Part shown: in pieces, positions 42,743-53,372 of the stretch
Position numbering within the stretch: position 1 is the first letter of the stretch
Layout of the letters: every line of letters starts with the position of its first letter
Assembly (NCBI RefSeq): GCF_000614975.1
Contig: NZ_BALM01000004.1
Location: 102,001-166,000, forward strand
Length of the DNA: 64,000 nucleotides
DNA from: Shewanella marina JCM 15074
GTDB lineage: Bacteria > Pseudomonadota > Gammaproteobacteria > Enterobacterales > Shewanellaceae
Direction of reading: 5' to 3'
Program-made: the position numbers and the translations under genes
The notes under the pieces: model-generated
Database searches by the model: none
What the model was told of the DNA's origin: nothing
The model's input: the letters and a program-made list of their open reading frames with translations, nothing else

Positions 42743-45700
42743 ATGAGAAAGTCAGTAAGCTTACCTTATATGGTTTTGTCTCTAGGATTAGTGGGGGTAT
42801 CAGGTTCTGCAATCGCAGGAATTGATAAAAATTTACAACCTCCTCAGAAGTTTGAAACTAGAGTCTTAACCTCTGCAAAAGTTGGTGTTTCAAAGCCAAT
42901 ACGCGATATAAAAAATAATATTCCAGAATTAAGTCCTCAACGTAAATTTAAGCTAGCAAGTAGTGGTGATTTAGTTCCTGGTATTAATCAAAATACGATG
43001 GTTCCGAATCACTTTCCATTTGAAAATAGATGGAAAAATGCCAAAAAAGTGGTAGATAAAGCATTACAGTCTTCAATGCCATTAACGAGATCATTTACCA
43101 TGACACCTGATGTTGGTGTGTCATTTGATGGTGTTGGTAATGTTTTAGGTGTTGCACCACCAGATACTAACGGTGACGTAGGACCTAACCATTATGTACA
43201 AACCGTTAATGTCAGTATGGCGGTATTTGATAAATTGGGTAATACCTTAGTTGAACCCTTTGCCATTAATGAATTATGGGATGGCTTTGGTGGTAAGTGT
43301 GAAGAAAGAAATAGTGGTGATCCGATAGTTTTATACGATGGTATGGCTGATCGTTGGATGATTAGTCAATTTGCTTTAGATGGCACTGACAATCATGAGT
43401 GTATTGCTATTTCGCAAACATCAGATCCTACCGGTGCTTACTTCCTATATGACTTCCCATATGGTGAGTTAATGAATGATTATCCACATCTAGGTGTGTG
43501 GACTGATGGTTATTATATGGGGGTTAACCAGTTTGATCCGAATAATAACTTTGCATGGTCTGGTGGCGGTGTAGTCGCTTATGAGCGTGATAAAATGCTT
43601 ATAGGTGCAGAAGCACAACAAGTCATCTTTAGTATGCAAGGTAATTCTCCAGAAGTGTTTACACCTATGCCATTAGATATTGATGGTATTGCTTTACCAA
43701 ACCCAGACCAAAATCAGTTATTTGTTTGGGCTGATGGTGAAGGTGATAGTGTATTACATGTATGGGAATTTGATGTCGATTGGAACAATGCTTCGGCCGC
43801 GACTTTTTCACCAGTCGTTGCGTTAGAAGTGGCAGAGTTTAATGCACCTGATAATGCTGTGCAGCCAAATGGTGTGTCACTGGATAGTTTAGGTATCCGC
43901 TCGATGTTCCGTGCAGCTTACCGTAAATTAGAAAACCGTAGCGCAATTGTATTTACTCATAACGTTGCCGGCGCTGATGGCAGTACTCCTGCTGTTCGTT
44001 GGTATGAACTTGATTTAAATGAGTCAAATGGCGATGTTTCTGTTCGTCAACAGGGTACATTTGCACCTGATGAACAAGCACGTTGGATGGTCAGTGGTGC
44101 GATGGATGTTCAAGGCAATATTGCGTTAGGTTACTCGTTAACCAGTGATGATAAGCATCCATCATCTTTTGCTGCTACGCGTTTAGTGGGTGATCCATTG
44201 GGGACTATGACCAGTGAGATTGAACTAAAAGCGGGTGGTGGTTCACAACAGCAGATAAACCGTGGTCGCTGGGGCGATTACTCAAGTATGAGTGTTGACC
44301 CTGTAGATGACTGTACTTTCTGGTATACCACTGAATATTATAAAGCCGAAGATAACAATACCTTGGCTTGGTCAACTAATATTTCTAGTTTCAAAATCCC
44401 TACTTGTGTCGCAGGACCTTCTGGTTCGATTTCTGGTGTAGTAACTGATGCCAGTTCTGGTGAACCATTAGCCGATGTAACCGTTAGTGCAGGTAATGCC
44501 GCAACTGTTTCTGACATCAATGGTCAATATAATATAACAGTACCTGTAGGTAGTTATGATGTGACATTCAGCCGTTATGGTTGGCAGTCGGTGACATCTG
44601 CAGATGTGGTGATTGAAGATGAAGAAGACGAGGTGATTAACCAAGCACTTGTTAGTGCTGAAAGAGTAATGGTATCTGGCACTGTAACCGATGGTGGTAG
44701 TGCAGGCTGGCCATTGTACAGTAGAGTTAAAGTTCAGGTTCCTGGGGATGTGTTAGTGACATATACCAACCAGAAACTGGGGCATTTAGTTTAGATTTAG
44801 CGACTGGGACGAGTGTTAAGATTACCGCTGAAGCATTAATGACTGATGGTTATCTACCACAAGAGTTAGAGCTTATTCCTGCTGGTGAAGTTAATGCGGA
44901 CATGATGCTGGATTTAAATGCTAACTGTACTGCACCTGGTTACGCATTTAATACTCCAAGTTTCCAAGAGAAATTTGAAGGTACTTTCCCTCCAACAGGT
45001 TGGTCTACCACAGCATTAAATGACACCACAACAACTTGGGTTCGCTCTGATGAAACTGGGCGAGGTAACATAACCAATACAGAGGGGTATAGTGCTTTAG
45101 CTGATTCTGATGATGCTGGTTTTGTTGATGTTGACACCGTATTGATGACACCTACATTAAATGTGGCTGAGCTTGAAAATACCGTTGTTGAATTTGTTGC
45201 AAATCATCGTACCTATACAGGTGCAGATTCTCTTGATTTAGAAATCATGGTTGATGGTGGTGAGTGGCAAAGTGTATTGACATTGGATAATAACAACACA
45301 CCTAAGAAATACAGTGTTGATTTAGCCGAGTTCTTAGATGGTGCGACAGCGTTTGCATTACGCTGGCATTACTATGATGCTAATTATGAGTGGTATGCTG
45401 CAGTTGATGATGTTGTGATTGGTACACCTGACTGTGTGATGCAAGATGGTCAAATGGTTGCGGGTTACATTAGTGACGCAAATACTATGAATGCAATCAT
45501 AGGGGCTAATGTTAAATCAGGTGAACAAGTCTTAATGACAAGTGTTGTTACTGAGGCTGATGACATGTTAGCCGATGGCTTTGTATACGGCTTCATTCCT
45601 GCTGCAGCTGACTTAACGGTAATGGCGAATAAGTACCCAACTGTTGATGTGAATGTTGGTGACTTTACATTAGCGACACCAGTTGAGATTGGTTCAGGTT

Positions 45701-47124
45701 ATTTAGAAGCTGATGCTGTTGACATCGATATTATTACAGGGCAAAGCACGATTGCTTATCTTGATCTATTCAATACAGGTTCAGCAGATTTAACTTATCG
45801 TTTATTAACATTGCCTAGAGCAGCAGACTCATTACCATATGGTCCATTCCATGCCAGTGGCCGTCACTTTGGTCCTAAGAACTTAAATGATCTGAATACC
45901 AATAAGATCCGTTACTTCCCTGAAGTGTATGCTCCTGAAATGTTAGCAGGCTCATTTGTTAGTTCATTCCCACTTAACCAAGGTTTTGGTTGGGGAATTG
46001 TATTTGATAAAGATAAAGAAGCTGTTTGGGTTTCTGATGCTAAAGCTGGCGGTGCGGCAGTTGATCAGCTCGTAGAATATACTAGTGCTGGTGCCTTAAC
46101 GGGTAATACTATTGCTACGCCATATGTTGAAACTGGAGGTTTTGGCGCTGATCTAACTTATAACCCATTTACTGAGTCTTACTGGCAGATTAATGTTGGT
46201 GGTGATAACTGTGTGCATGAAATATCAGCCACAACGATGAGTGTTACAGGTGATAAGATTTGTCCAAGTTTCAGTACATCACAACGAGGTCTAGCATTTG
46301 ATCCTGTATCTGATACCTATTATGCAGGTTCTTGGAACGACAGTATTATTCATCAGTTTAAGCCTGATGGTGAAATTATCCGTTCTATTAATGTTGACTT
46401 AGGTATTTCTGGTTTAGCTATTAATCCAGAAACTGGTCATCTATTTGTTGCTGATAGTGGTGGTGCGTACGATATCTTTGTATTAGATACTAATACTGAA
46501 TTGCTTGATATTGTGGCAGGTTATCATGTTCGCTTAGATAGTGACGGTGATGGTACACTCGATTTAGAGTTAGAATCTACTGCGGGCTTAGACATCGATT
46601 GTAATGGTAATTTATGGGCAGTCGATCAGGCTCAACAAATGGTGATTAGCTTTACTTCAGAAGAGACTGGTGTATGTAATTGGAATAATATTCCATGGTT
46701 AAGTCTTAATGAAGATATGGGATATATTGCCGCTGGAAGTAATGATATTCTTCGTCTTTCAGTTGATGGTTCTAGCCTAACTCAAGGTCAGTACGATGCG
46801 ACCTTACTCGCAATTAACAACACGCCATATGGTAATGTTAAGATCCCTGTGACCTTAACAGTAACTGATAACGAGTTGCCAGTTGTTAAGTTTACTGCCA
46901 AGAAGAAAAAGCTCAAAGTGACCTTTAAGAGCCAAAGTACAGATCCTGATGGTTCAATAAAATCACAACATTGGGACTTTGGTGATGGTAAGCAAGGTTG
47001 GGGTAAAAAGATTAAGCATAAGTACAGAAAACCTGGTACTTACACGGTTACTCTTACCGTAACTGATAATCATGATGCTCAAACAAGCTTAACTAAAACA
47101 ATTAAAGTGAAACGTCGTAAATAA
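42743..47124 (+). CDS. Giant exported multidomain protein with C-terminal PKD domain, frame broken near 44771
   Basis: About 1460 residues, a tandem paralog of the protein at 34684-39239. A signal peptide (1-25, cleavage AIA/GI) precedes the same domain order: propeller-like N-terminal half with PPDTNGDVGPNHYVQ, two carboxypeptidase-regulatory-like domains, a choice-of-anchor J-like domain (NCTAPGYAF ... YYDANYEWYAAVDDV) and a second propeller-like region. It differs at the end: instead of Calx-beta plus GlyGly-CTERM it has a basic PKD domain (STDPDGSIKSQHWDFGDG) and stops with KVKRRK. Restoring one C in AACCAG (44768-44773) gives YTNPETGAFSLDLATG, aligning with the paralog's YTNPETGMYSIEL. 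No catalytic residues are recognised; surface or extracellular function is inference. Confidence 0.8.
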
Positions 47125-47146
47125 TTTAAGATTGTTTATTTGAAGT

Positions 47147-47176
47147 AAAAAGCATGCGTTTATCGCATGCTTTTTT
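47147..47176. terminator. Bidirectional terminator between second giant gene and flippase
   Basis: AAAAAGCATGCG-TTTAT-CGCATGCTTTTTT, serving the convergent genes on both sides. Confidence 0.9.
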
Positions 47177-47190
47177 ATTGGTCGTCATCA

Positions 47191-48471
47191 TTAATGGTCA
47201 TCCATTAATGCTAATGCATTATTCTTATCAATTTTACGTTCAGCAATAGCCGCTGCAATAAACATGGCAACGTAGCCACTGCCTAATGCCATAATGACTG
47301 CGATAATATTATGAGTAAAATCTCGGTAGATATGAAAACTAATGAGTAATGTGATAATACCTAAACAGCGGATAACCAAGCTGGTGGTAAATTTCCCATA
47401 AGCTTTAAGTAATGAAAGTTGATAGGCATTCAGCATCATTAAGATAAAAAACAGCGCAAAATGGCTAAGTACTGGCACTGCACCAAGGTAATCTGCAGGG
47501 TAAAGCGTACTTACAATAAAATGTCCCCCAAACCAGTTCACGCAGAGGAAGATAATACTGATAATAATGGCTATTTTGTAGAGCCAATGTTTAATGGCTT
47601 TTATCTGTTGGATATCCTTGTTTCGGACACAAACAGCAAGTTCAGGTAAGACAAAGCGATAAATAGGAAATACAAAAAGCAGTGTCATATAGGTGATCAT
47701 TGGTCTTACTACAACTTGGAAGTCGCCCAGCTCTGACAGACTAAAATAGCGGATGGTGAGCAATACCATCATATAAATCATTAAGATACTGGCACCGGCT
47801 TCAAGTGATGAAGTAATACTTTTTTTGATGTAACCTTTTATGTGTTGATCTAATTCAACTTTGGCCAGAGGCTTGGTATCGATATCCTTACGGCGCAGAA
47901 TATACATAAAATGTGCAATCAATAATGATGACAAAATCATGCTATAAAATAGCGCATCTAAAGCTGAAAACTTAAATAGATAAAAGCAGATAACAAAAAA
48001 TATCACTTGTGATAATGGCTCTATCCAAATAACACGATTAGAAATGTCATAAAGCCGATACATGGCGATAAGATTAGTAAAATATACCTTTAATCCCATA
48101 CTGACGATAATGCCAACCAATTGAATATAGGCGACATCAATGGCTAATTTATGTTTGATATAGGGCAGTACCACTCCCCAAGTAAACAGCACCATCGTGA
48201 TGAGGGCGTACCTAAAAATATTGATGATATCTTTATCATTTTTAGTTTGGGAGTAGCTTACAACCATTGAGGAGCGAAACCCCGTCATAAGAATTAATGA
48301 TAATGAAATAACATCAATGACGGTGTTGTAAATGGCTAACGAATCTTTATCAACTATTTGTGCTAACCAAATTTTAAAACTATAACCAATAGCAATACTG
48401 AGTATAGTTGCCCATAAACTTGCAATAAATGCGTTTTGAATGCGTTTTAGTGGTGAGATGGCTTCAGTCAT
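47191..48471 (-). CDS. Polysaccharide-flippase-like membrane protein (MOP/Wzx type)
   Basis: A 426-residue integral inner-membrane protein with about 12 hydrophobic segments spread over its length and no catalytic motif. Helix spacing and the N-terminal S-L-W-A-T-I-L-S-I-A-I-G-Y segment resemble lipid-linked oligosaccharide flippases of the MOP superfamily. It is isolated: no glycosyltransferase or Wzy-like polymerase is nearby. Function as an envelope glycan or lipid flippase is inferred from general resemblance. It lies at the edge of the accessory region and is convergent with the second giant gene. Confidence 0.65.
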   Translation of the reverse strand: MTEAISPLKRIQNAFIASLWATILSIAIGYSFKIWLAQIVDKDSLAIYNTVIDVISLSLILMTGFRSSMVVSYSQTKNDKDIINIFRYALITMVLFTWGVVLPYIKHKLAIDVAYIQLVGIIVSMGLKVYFTNLIAMYRLYDISNRVIWIEPLSQVIFFVICFYLFKFSALDALFYSMILSSLLIAHFMYILRRKDIDTKPLAKVELDQHIKGYIKKSITSSLEAGASILMIYMMVLLTIRYFSLSELGDFQVVVRPMITYMTLLFVFPIYRFVLPELAVCVRNKDIQQIKAIKHWLYKIAIIISIIFLCVNWFGGHFIVSTLYPADYLGAVPVLSHFALFFILMMLNAYQLSLLKAYGKFTTSLVIRCLGIITLLISFHIYRDFTHNIIAVIMALGSGYVAMFIAAAIAERKIDKNNALALMDDH

Positions 48472-48686
48472 GAACTAACAGATTGGAAACTTTGCAGCAA
48501 TCATACTCGTTTCACTTATAAAACAAAGTAACGCTAGCGCAAAAAAGCAGCAATTGAATTTTATAGATATTTTATACTGAGTTGTCATGACATAAAAATG
48601 CTGGAATAAATGACTCTAGCATCACTTTTATCGCCGTTAATGGTATGATGTGCGCCAATATATACCGTTCAATCAATAGGCTTTTC

Positions 48687-49403
48687 ATGAGTTCGGACCT
48701 AATGTTAAAAAATAACCCAATAATATTAGCGCTTGATACCTGTACAGAATCTTGCTCGGCTGCATTATTAGTTAATGGCCAAGTTTATGCACAGCAAGCT
48801 GATGCTCCTCGTGAGCACAGCCAGCGTTTATTACCTATGGTACAAACTGTACTGCAGCAGGCAAATATCACATTAGCAGACGTTGATGTTATTGCATATG
48901 GTCGTGGACCGGGTAGTTTTACTGGCATCAGAATTTGTACCAGCATGACTCAAGGTTTAGCACTGGGACAGGATATTCCTGTGGTTGGTATTTCGACATT
49001 AGCGGCAATGGCACAAATTGCGATTGATGCAGGTTCAAGCCAGGTTATAGCGGCCATCGATGCTAGAATGGGTGAAGTATATAGTGGACAATATGTTTCA
49101 AAACAAGGTGTTGCGACTTTAGTTGCAGCTGAGCAAGTTAGTGTTCCGCAAGATGTTGTGTTACAGTTAAGTGAACAACAAACGGTCAGTGGTTGTGGTA
49201 CAGGTTTTGATGCTTACCCAGAACTACTCACATTAACAGCCAATATTGAGATGGTACCATCAGCAAAATTTCCTACCGCGGCGGCAATGATTACGATTGC
49301 GAAAAAAGCCATAGCGAATGGAGAGGCTACATCGGTTGATGAGTTAAGTCCGGTTTATTTACGTGATACCGTTACATGGAAGAAGTTACCTGGTAGGGAG
49401 TAA
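48687..49403 (+). CDS. tsaB: tRNA threonylcarbamoyladenosine biosynthesis protein TsaB
   Basis: TsaB (YeaZ) partners TsaD and TsaE to make t6A37 in ANN-decoding tRNAs. It has the ASKHA-like N-terminus ILALDTCTESCSAALL, REHSQRLLPMV near residue 46 and the strictly conserved YGRGPGSFTGIRI near 72. The ATG at 48687 (MSSDLMLKN) is chosen with an upstream AGG; another in-frame ATG lies five codons later. About 238 residues. It begins a same-strand series leading to fadD and rnd, as in E. coli. Confidence 0.93.
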   Translation: MSSDLMLKNNPIILALDTCTESCSAALLVNGQVYAQQADAPREHSQRLLPMVQTVLQQANITLADVDVIAYGRGPGSFTGIRICTSMTQGLALGQDIPVVGISTLAAMAQIAIDAGSSQVIAAIDARMGEVYSGQYVSKQGVATLVAAEQVSVPQDVVLQLSEQQTVSGCGTGFDAYPELLTLTANIEMVPSAKFPTAAAMITIAKKAIANGEATSVDELSPVYLRDTVTWKKLPGRE

Positions 49404-49434
49404 ATAACAGCGTTCCGTTGTAGGAGTTAGTTAA

Positions 49435-49701
49435 ATGCACATTCGCGCACTAAGCCATCAAACGATTAAATCGCAAAAATCCCAATCGAGTAAAAAATCA
49501 GATACAACAACACAATTAGTTGTTGTATCTCCTCCTGTGGTGATAAGCCAAGCTAGCGTTGAACAAGCTGCAAAAGCAAAGCTGGAATATGATCAGTTTA
49601 CTAAAGCCGCTCATCATGGACTAACGACATACAATGACATTATGTATGCTGATAAAAGAGCCTATATTAAGCAAATGCTAGGCGTTGATGTCTATGTCTG
49701 A
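49435..49701 (+). CDS. Small conserved-looking hypothetical protein
   Basis: An 88-residue protein with a Ser/Lys/Gln-rich N-terminal third, a V-V-V-S-P-P-V-V stretch, and a C-terminal helical segment (AAKAKLEYDQFTKAAHHGLTTY, shown in part) ending MLGVDVYV. No signal peptide or membrane helix. A ribosome-binding site (TAGGAG) precedes the ATG, and the gene overlaps the start of the next one. Within its coding sequence lies a perfect 10-bp inverted repeat (49501-49529). Function unknown. Confidence 0.6.
   Translation: MHIRALSHQTIKSQKSQSSKKSDTTTQLVVVSPPVVISQASVEQAAKAKLEYDQFTKAAHHGLTTYNDIMYADKRAYIKQMLGVDVYV
49501..49529. repeat. Intragenic perfect inverted repeat
   Basis: GATACAACAA (49501-49510) and TTGTTGTATC (49520-49529) are exact reverse complements around a 9-base loop, inside the 88-codon gene. 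Confidence 0.5.
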
Positions 49702-50389
49702 TAACCCCAAAAAACCGATAATCTCTCCGAACTTACCCAGTAAAAGTCGTTTTATGGTAGAGCTTTTATTGGCGTGGATAATTGCGAGGTTACCTTGGTT
49801 TGGGGTGCCATTTAAATGGCTTGAGAGCTATTTTCATGAAATATCACACGCGATAGCGACGGTAATAAGTGGTGGCTCAGTAGCAAATATTCAATTGTTT
49901 CTTAATGGTGCTGGTTTTTGTTTTAGTCAAGGTGGAAATGTCATCCTTATTGGTTTAGCTGGTTATCTTGGCGCGGCATTATGGGGTGGTTTATTGTTTT
50001 ATCTTGCTACTTGGATGCAAGGTATCCGTCTCTATTTTGGCTTAATAGCTGGTCTCGTATTTTATAGTATGTTGTTGTGGGCTCGAGATCCGTTAACGAT
50101 TATTATTTTATCCATGTTATGCATCCTTTTTTGTTTACCGCTTAAGTTTCATCAAAATACTATATTAGTGAGCTTATTACGTGTGATTGCTTTGGTTGTG
50201 GTGGTTAATGCGATCAATAGTCCCACTGCATTATTAGGCATAACTGGGCAAGGTGATGCAGATATTTTAGCGGCTAACAGCATGATCCCGAGTTATTTTT
50301 GGGTAGCCTTGTGGTGGGTGAGCAGCTTATTTGTTTTATATCTATGTTGGTTAAGAATTCGACCGAATAATATTAAGCGTAATAAATAA
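49694..50389 (+). CDS. M50-like membrane metallopeptidase
   Basis: An integral membrane protein of about 231 residues. The zinc motif HEISH (pattern HExxH) lies near residue 48 within ESYFHEISHAIATVISGG, followed by a glycine-rich segment and 5-6 hydrophobic helices, as in M50B-like (site-2-type) proteases. The second metal ligand, usually an N/D-P-G motif, is not evident. Start is uncertain among TTG 49685, ATG 49688 and ATG 49694 (MSDNPKKPI); all overlap the 88-residue gene by 8-17 bases, indicating coupling. Substrate unknown. Confidence 0.75.
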   Translation: MSDNPKKPIISPNLPSKSRFMVELLLAWIIARLPWFGVPFKWLESYFHEISHAIATVISGGSVANIQLFLNGAGFCFSQGGNVILIGLAGYLGAALWGGLLFYLATWMQGIRLYFGLIAGLVFYSMLLWARDPLTIIILSMLCILFCLPLKFHQNTILVSLLRVIALVVVVNAINSPTALLGITGQGDADILAANSMIPSYFWVALWWVSSLFVLYLCWLRIRPNNIKRNK

Positions 50390-50480
50390 GATAAACTTGT
50401 GTGTTATTTATTCAACAACAGCTCCGATGACATTGAAATTTATAAAAATTTGATATGTGTCAACTGACAAGGATAGACAT

Positions 50481-51350
50481 ATGTGGCAATCTTGCGCGCC
50501 TATGAAAAATGAAACCATTATTTTGGCACATATTGAATTAGCCGCTATTCGCTGGGGAATGGAAGATAAACCGCTAATTCTTGCATTACATGGTTGGCTT
50601 GATAACGCAATGAGCTTTAAGCCATTAGCAGAGCAGTTACAACGAGATTATCAAATATTAGCTGTGGAATGGCCTGGTCATGGTTATTCACAACATCGTC
50701 CGGGGCAATACCCATTGCAATGGAGTGATTATTTATTTGATTTACATTGTTTACTACAATGGTTTGGTATGCAGCAACCTACTGCAATAATGGGGCATTC
50801 GTTAGGCGCTATTATTGCGAGCAGTTATAATGCTATCTATCCTAAACAGTTCAATAAAATGATATTGATTGATGGATTATTTCCATTACAGGAAGAGGCT
50901 AAGTTAAATAAAGTTAGGCTGCAAAAAAGCTTTTTGGGTCATTATAAAAATGTATTAAAACAGCAGCAATTAAGACGTTATAGAAGCTTAGAGTCACTGG
51001 TTAAAGCTCGTCATAAATTAACTGGCCTCAACGAGACATTCTGTGAATTAATATTAGCGCGTAATATTAAAAATGATGATATTGGCAGTTATTTGGCTAC
51101 CGACCCACGTTTAAAGTTGGATTCTCCATTAAGATTAACGGCTGAGCAAGTCGATAATCTTATGCAAGTCACTGACACGCCGACTTTAGTAATAACCGCT
51201 AAAGTGTTATCAGAGCAACAAGATTTATTAATGAGACAAAGTTTTAATTCTCTGGCTCATCACGTGATTGAGGGGGATCATCACTTACATATGACCTCTG
51301 CAGTCAACACCGCTAAATTAGTGGGTGGTTTTATAGCAAATGGTGATTGA
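50481..51350 (+). CDS. Alpha/beta-hydrolase fold protein
   Basis: A hydrolase of about 289 residues. The oxyanion-hole segment LALHGWLDNAMSF (near residue 35), the nucleophile elbow GHSLGA (near 106) and the late catalytic histidine in EGDHHLHMTSA (near 272) form a full triad pattern. The ATG at 50481 is preferred because AAGGATAG precedes it; an in-frame GTG lies 24 bases upstream. It sits before fadD. Its ester or thioester substrate is unknown. Confidence 0.85.
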   Translation: MWQSCAPMKNETIILAHIELAAIRWGMEDKPLILALHGWLDNAMSFKPLAEQLQRDYQILAVEWPGHGYSQHRPGQYPLQWSDYLFDLHCLLQWFGMQQPTAIMGHSLGAIIASSYNAIYPKQFNKMILIDGLFPLQEEAKLNKVRLQKSFLGHYKNVLKQQQLRRYRSLESLVKARHKLTGLNETFCELILARNIKNDDIGSYLATDPRLKLDSPLRLTAEQVDNLMQVTDTPTLVITAKVLSEQQDLLMRQSFNSLAHHVIEGDHHLHMTSAVNTAKLVGGFIANGD

Positions 51351-51513
51351 TACATGGCTTATGTCTATGCAAAATCATCTTTTTATGTGAAGATGTTTAA
51401 AAATCAAACGACTGTATGATTTACGGTTAAGAATAAATAGATAAATGGATTCGCCTGAAAATTCGGGCTCGCAGGATACTGCATTTATCGTTGAGGAATG
51501 TTAGGAGAGTTTT

Positions 51514-53187
51514 GTGGATCAGCCTTGGATTAATAATTTACCAGATGGTGTTTTGGCAGATATAGATGCCGCGCAATATTCCTCATTGGTTGAGATGTTT
51601 GAGATTTCGGTTGCCAAGTATGCGGATAAGCCTGCTTTTATTAATATGGGCGCGACCTTAACCTATCGTAAATTAGAAGAGCGTAGCCGAGCATTTGCCG
51701 CTTATTTGCAAAATGAATTAAAGCTCGAAAAAGGCGATAGAGTCGCACTAATGATGCCAAATGTGTTGCAATATCCTATTGCGCTATTTGGTATTTTACG
51801 TGCCGGCATGGTGGTTGTTAATGTTAACCCTCTTTATACCCCAAGAGAGTTAAAGCATCAGTTAAATGACTCTGGTGCAAAGGCGATTGTAGTTGTATCT
51901 AATTTTGCTCGTACTTTAGAAAAAGTTGTTGATGAAACAACGGTTGAAAGTGTGATTATTACTGGTTTAGGCGATTTATTAAGTGCCCCTAAACGGACAT
52001 TGGTTAACTTCGTGGTTAAGTACATCAAGAAGTTGGTTCCTAAATATGATTTACCTCATGCGATTTCTATGCGCTTAGCGCTGCAAAAAGGTCGTCGTAT
52101 GCAGTATATCAAGCCAGAAGTTGAACCTGAAGACTTAGCGTTTTTACAATATACGGGTGGTACAACAGGTGTTTCGAAAGGGGCCATGTTGTCACATGCC
52201 AACGTGGTTGCCAATGTGCTTCAAGCCGATGGTGCTTATAATCCATTATTAGCGAATGGCAAAGAGTTTATGGTGACGGCACTACCGCTATACCATGTGT
52301 TTGCATTGACGGTAAACTGCTTGTTATTTATTCATAAAGGCGGTAAGAATTTATTAATTACCAACCCTCGTGATATCCCTGGTTTTATTGCTGAATTAAA
52401 GAAGTATCCATTTACTGCGATTACCGGTGTTAATACGCTTTTTAATGCCTTAGTGCATAATGAAGAATTCAAAAATGTTGATTTTTCAAAGTTAAAGCTT
52501 GCTATGGGTGGTGGTATGGCTGTTCAGCGAGCTGTTGCTGATGAATGGCAACAGATTACTAAAACTAAGTTGCTTGAAGGCTATGGATTAACAGAAGCTT
52601 CACCATTAGTGACTTGTTGCCCATATGACTTAGAGGCTTATAACGGGTCTATTGGTTTTCCTGCACCATCTACGTTAATTCAAGTACGTAGCGAAGAGGG
52701 GCAAATCTTGCCTATGGGCGAAGTGGGTGAGTTATATGTTAAAGGCCCGCAAGTGATGCAAGGTTATTGGCAACGTCCTGAAGACACTAAGGAAGTGATT
52801 GGCGAAGATGGTTGGTTATCGACCGGCGATATTGGCCGTATGGATGAAAAAGGTTTCTTCTATATTGTTGATCGCAAAAAAGACATGATTTTAGTGTCTG
52901 GCTTTAACGTGTTCCCTAATGAAGTAGAAGATGTTGTGGTATTGCATCCTAAAGTACTTGAAGCTGCTGCAGTGGGGGTTCCGCACGATGTCAGTGGTGA
53001 GATTGTTAAAATCTTTGTTGTTGCTAAAGATAAATCATTAAATGAAAAAGAACTCATTAAACACTGCCGTATGCATTTAACGGGTTATAAAATTCCTAAG
53101 CTAGTCGAGTTTAGAGATGAATTACCAAAGAGCAATGTGGGTAAGATTTTGCGTCGAGAGTTACGCGACGAAGTGAAAAAAGCATAA
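51514..53187 (+). CDS. fadD: Long-chain-fatty-acid--CoA ligase FadD
   Basis: FadD activates exogenous fatty acids to acyl-CoA at the inner membrane. The AMP-binding motif [16 protein letters not shown] begins near residue 212, GYGLTEASP near 362, and the FACS-type signature [23 protein letters not shown] near 430 (shown in pieces: [22 protein letters not shown]). Start is GTG with AGGAGAG upstream. 557 residues agrees with E. coli (561). The FadR regulator gene lies 7 kb downstream, but I see no convincing FadR site in front of fadD. Confidence 0.95.
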   Translation: MDQPWINNLPDGVLADIDAAQYSSLVEMFEISVAKYADKPAFINMGATLTYRKLEERSRAFAAYLQNELKLEKGDRVALMMPNVLQYPIALFGILRAGMVVVNVNPLYTPRELKHQLNDSGAKAIVVVSNFARTLEKVVDETTVESVIITGLGDLLSAPKRTLVNFVVKYIKKLVPKYDLPHAISMRLALQKGRRMQYIKPEVEPEDLAFLQYTGGTTGVSKGAMLSHANVVANVLQADGAYNPLLANGKEFMVTALPLYHVFALTVNCLLFIHKGGKNLLITNPRDIPGFIAELKKYPFTAITGVNTLFNALVHNEEFKNVDFSKLKLAMGGGMAVQRAVADEWQQITKTKLLEGYGLTEASPLVTCCPYDLEAYNGSIGFPAPSTLIQVRSEEGQILPMGEVGELYVKGPQVMQGYWQRPEDTKEVIGEDGWLSTGDIGRMDEKGFFYIVDRKKDMILVSGFNVFPNEVEDVVVLHPKVLEAAAVGVPHDVSGEIVKIFVVAKDKSLNEKELIKHCRMHLTGYKIPKLVEFRDELPKSNVGKILRRELRDEVKKA

Positions 53188-53191
53188 TGAT

Positions 53192-53219
53192 TAAAGAGGC
53201 CGACATAGTCGGCCTTTTT
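53192..53219 (+). terminator. Terminator of fadD
   Basis: GAGGCCGAC-ATA-GTCGGCCTTTTTA, starting about eight bases after the stop codon. Confidence 0.9.
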
Positions 53220-53239
53220 ATTAGCTTTAGTTTAACTCG

Positions 53240-53372
53240 TGTTATACTAGCAGCTTGTTTCATCCTCATTGTATTAAGAAATTGATACGCTTTGACTCGG
53301 TCAAATCTTTAATACAATAGGTATTACCTAGTAAGTGCAGTTGAATAAGCACAAAGCACTTCGGAGAGAACC
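53240..53372 (+). promoter_or_regulatory. Candidate extended -10 promoter and structured leader of rnd
   Basis: TGTTATACT at 53240-53248 is an extended -10 element (TGn-TATACT). The putative transcript would start near 53255 and has a ~118-base leader. Within it TTGTATTAAGA (53269-53279) pairs with TCTTTAATACAA (53306-53317), with one bulged base, enclosing a second hairpin TTTGAC-TCG-GTCAAA (53291-53305). The rnd start follows at 53373. Confidence 0.5.

Noticed and set aside
34684..47124. S8 protease or polymorphic toxin identity for the giant proteins
   Set aside because: I could find no Asp-His-Ser catalytic arrangement, no toxin repeat region and no immunity-like gene next to either one.
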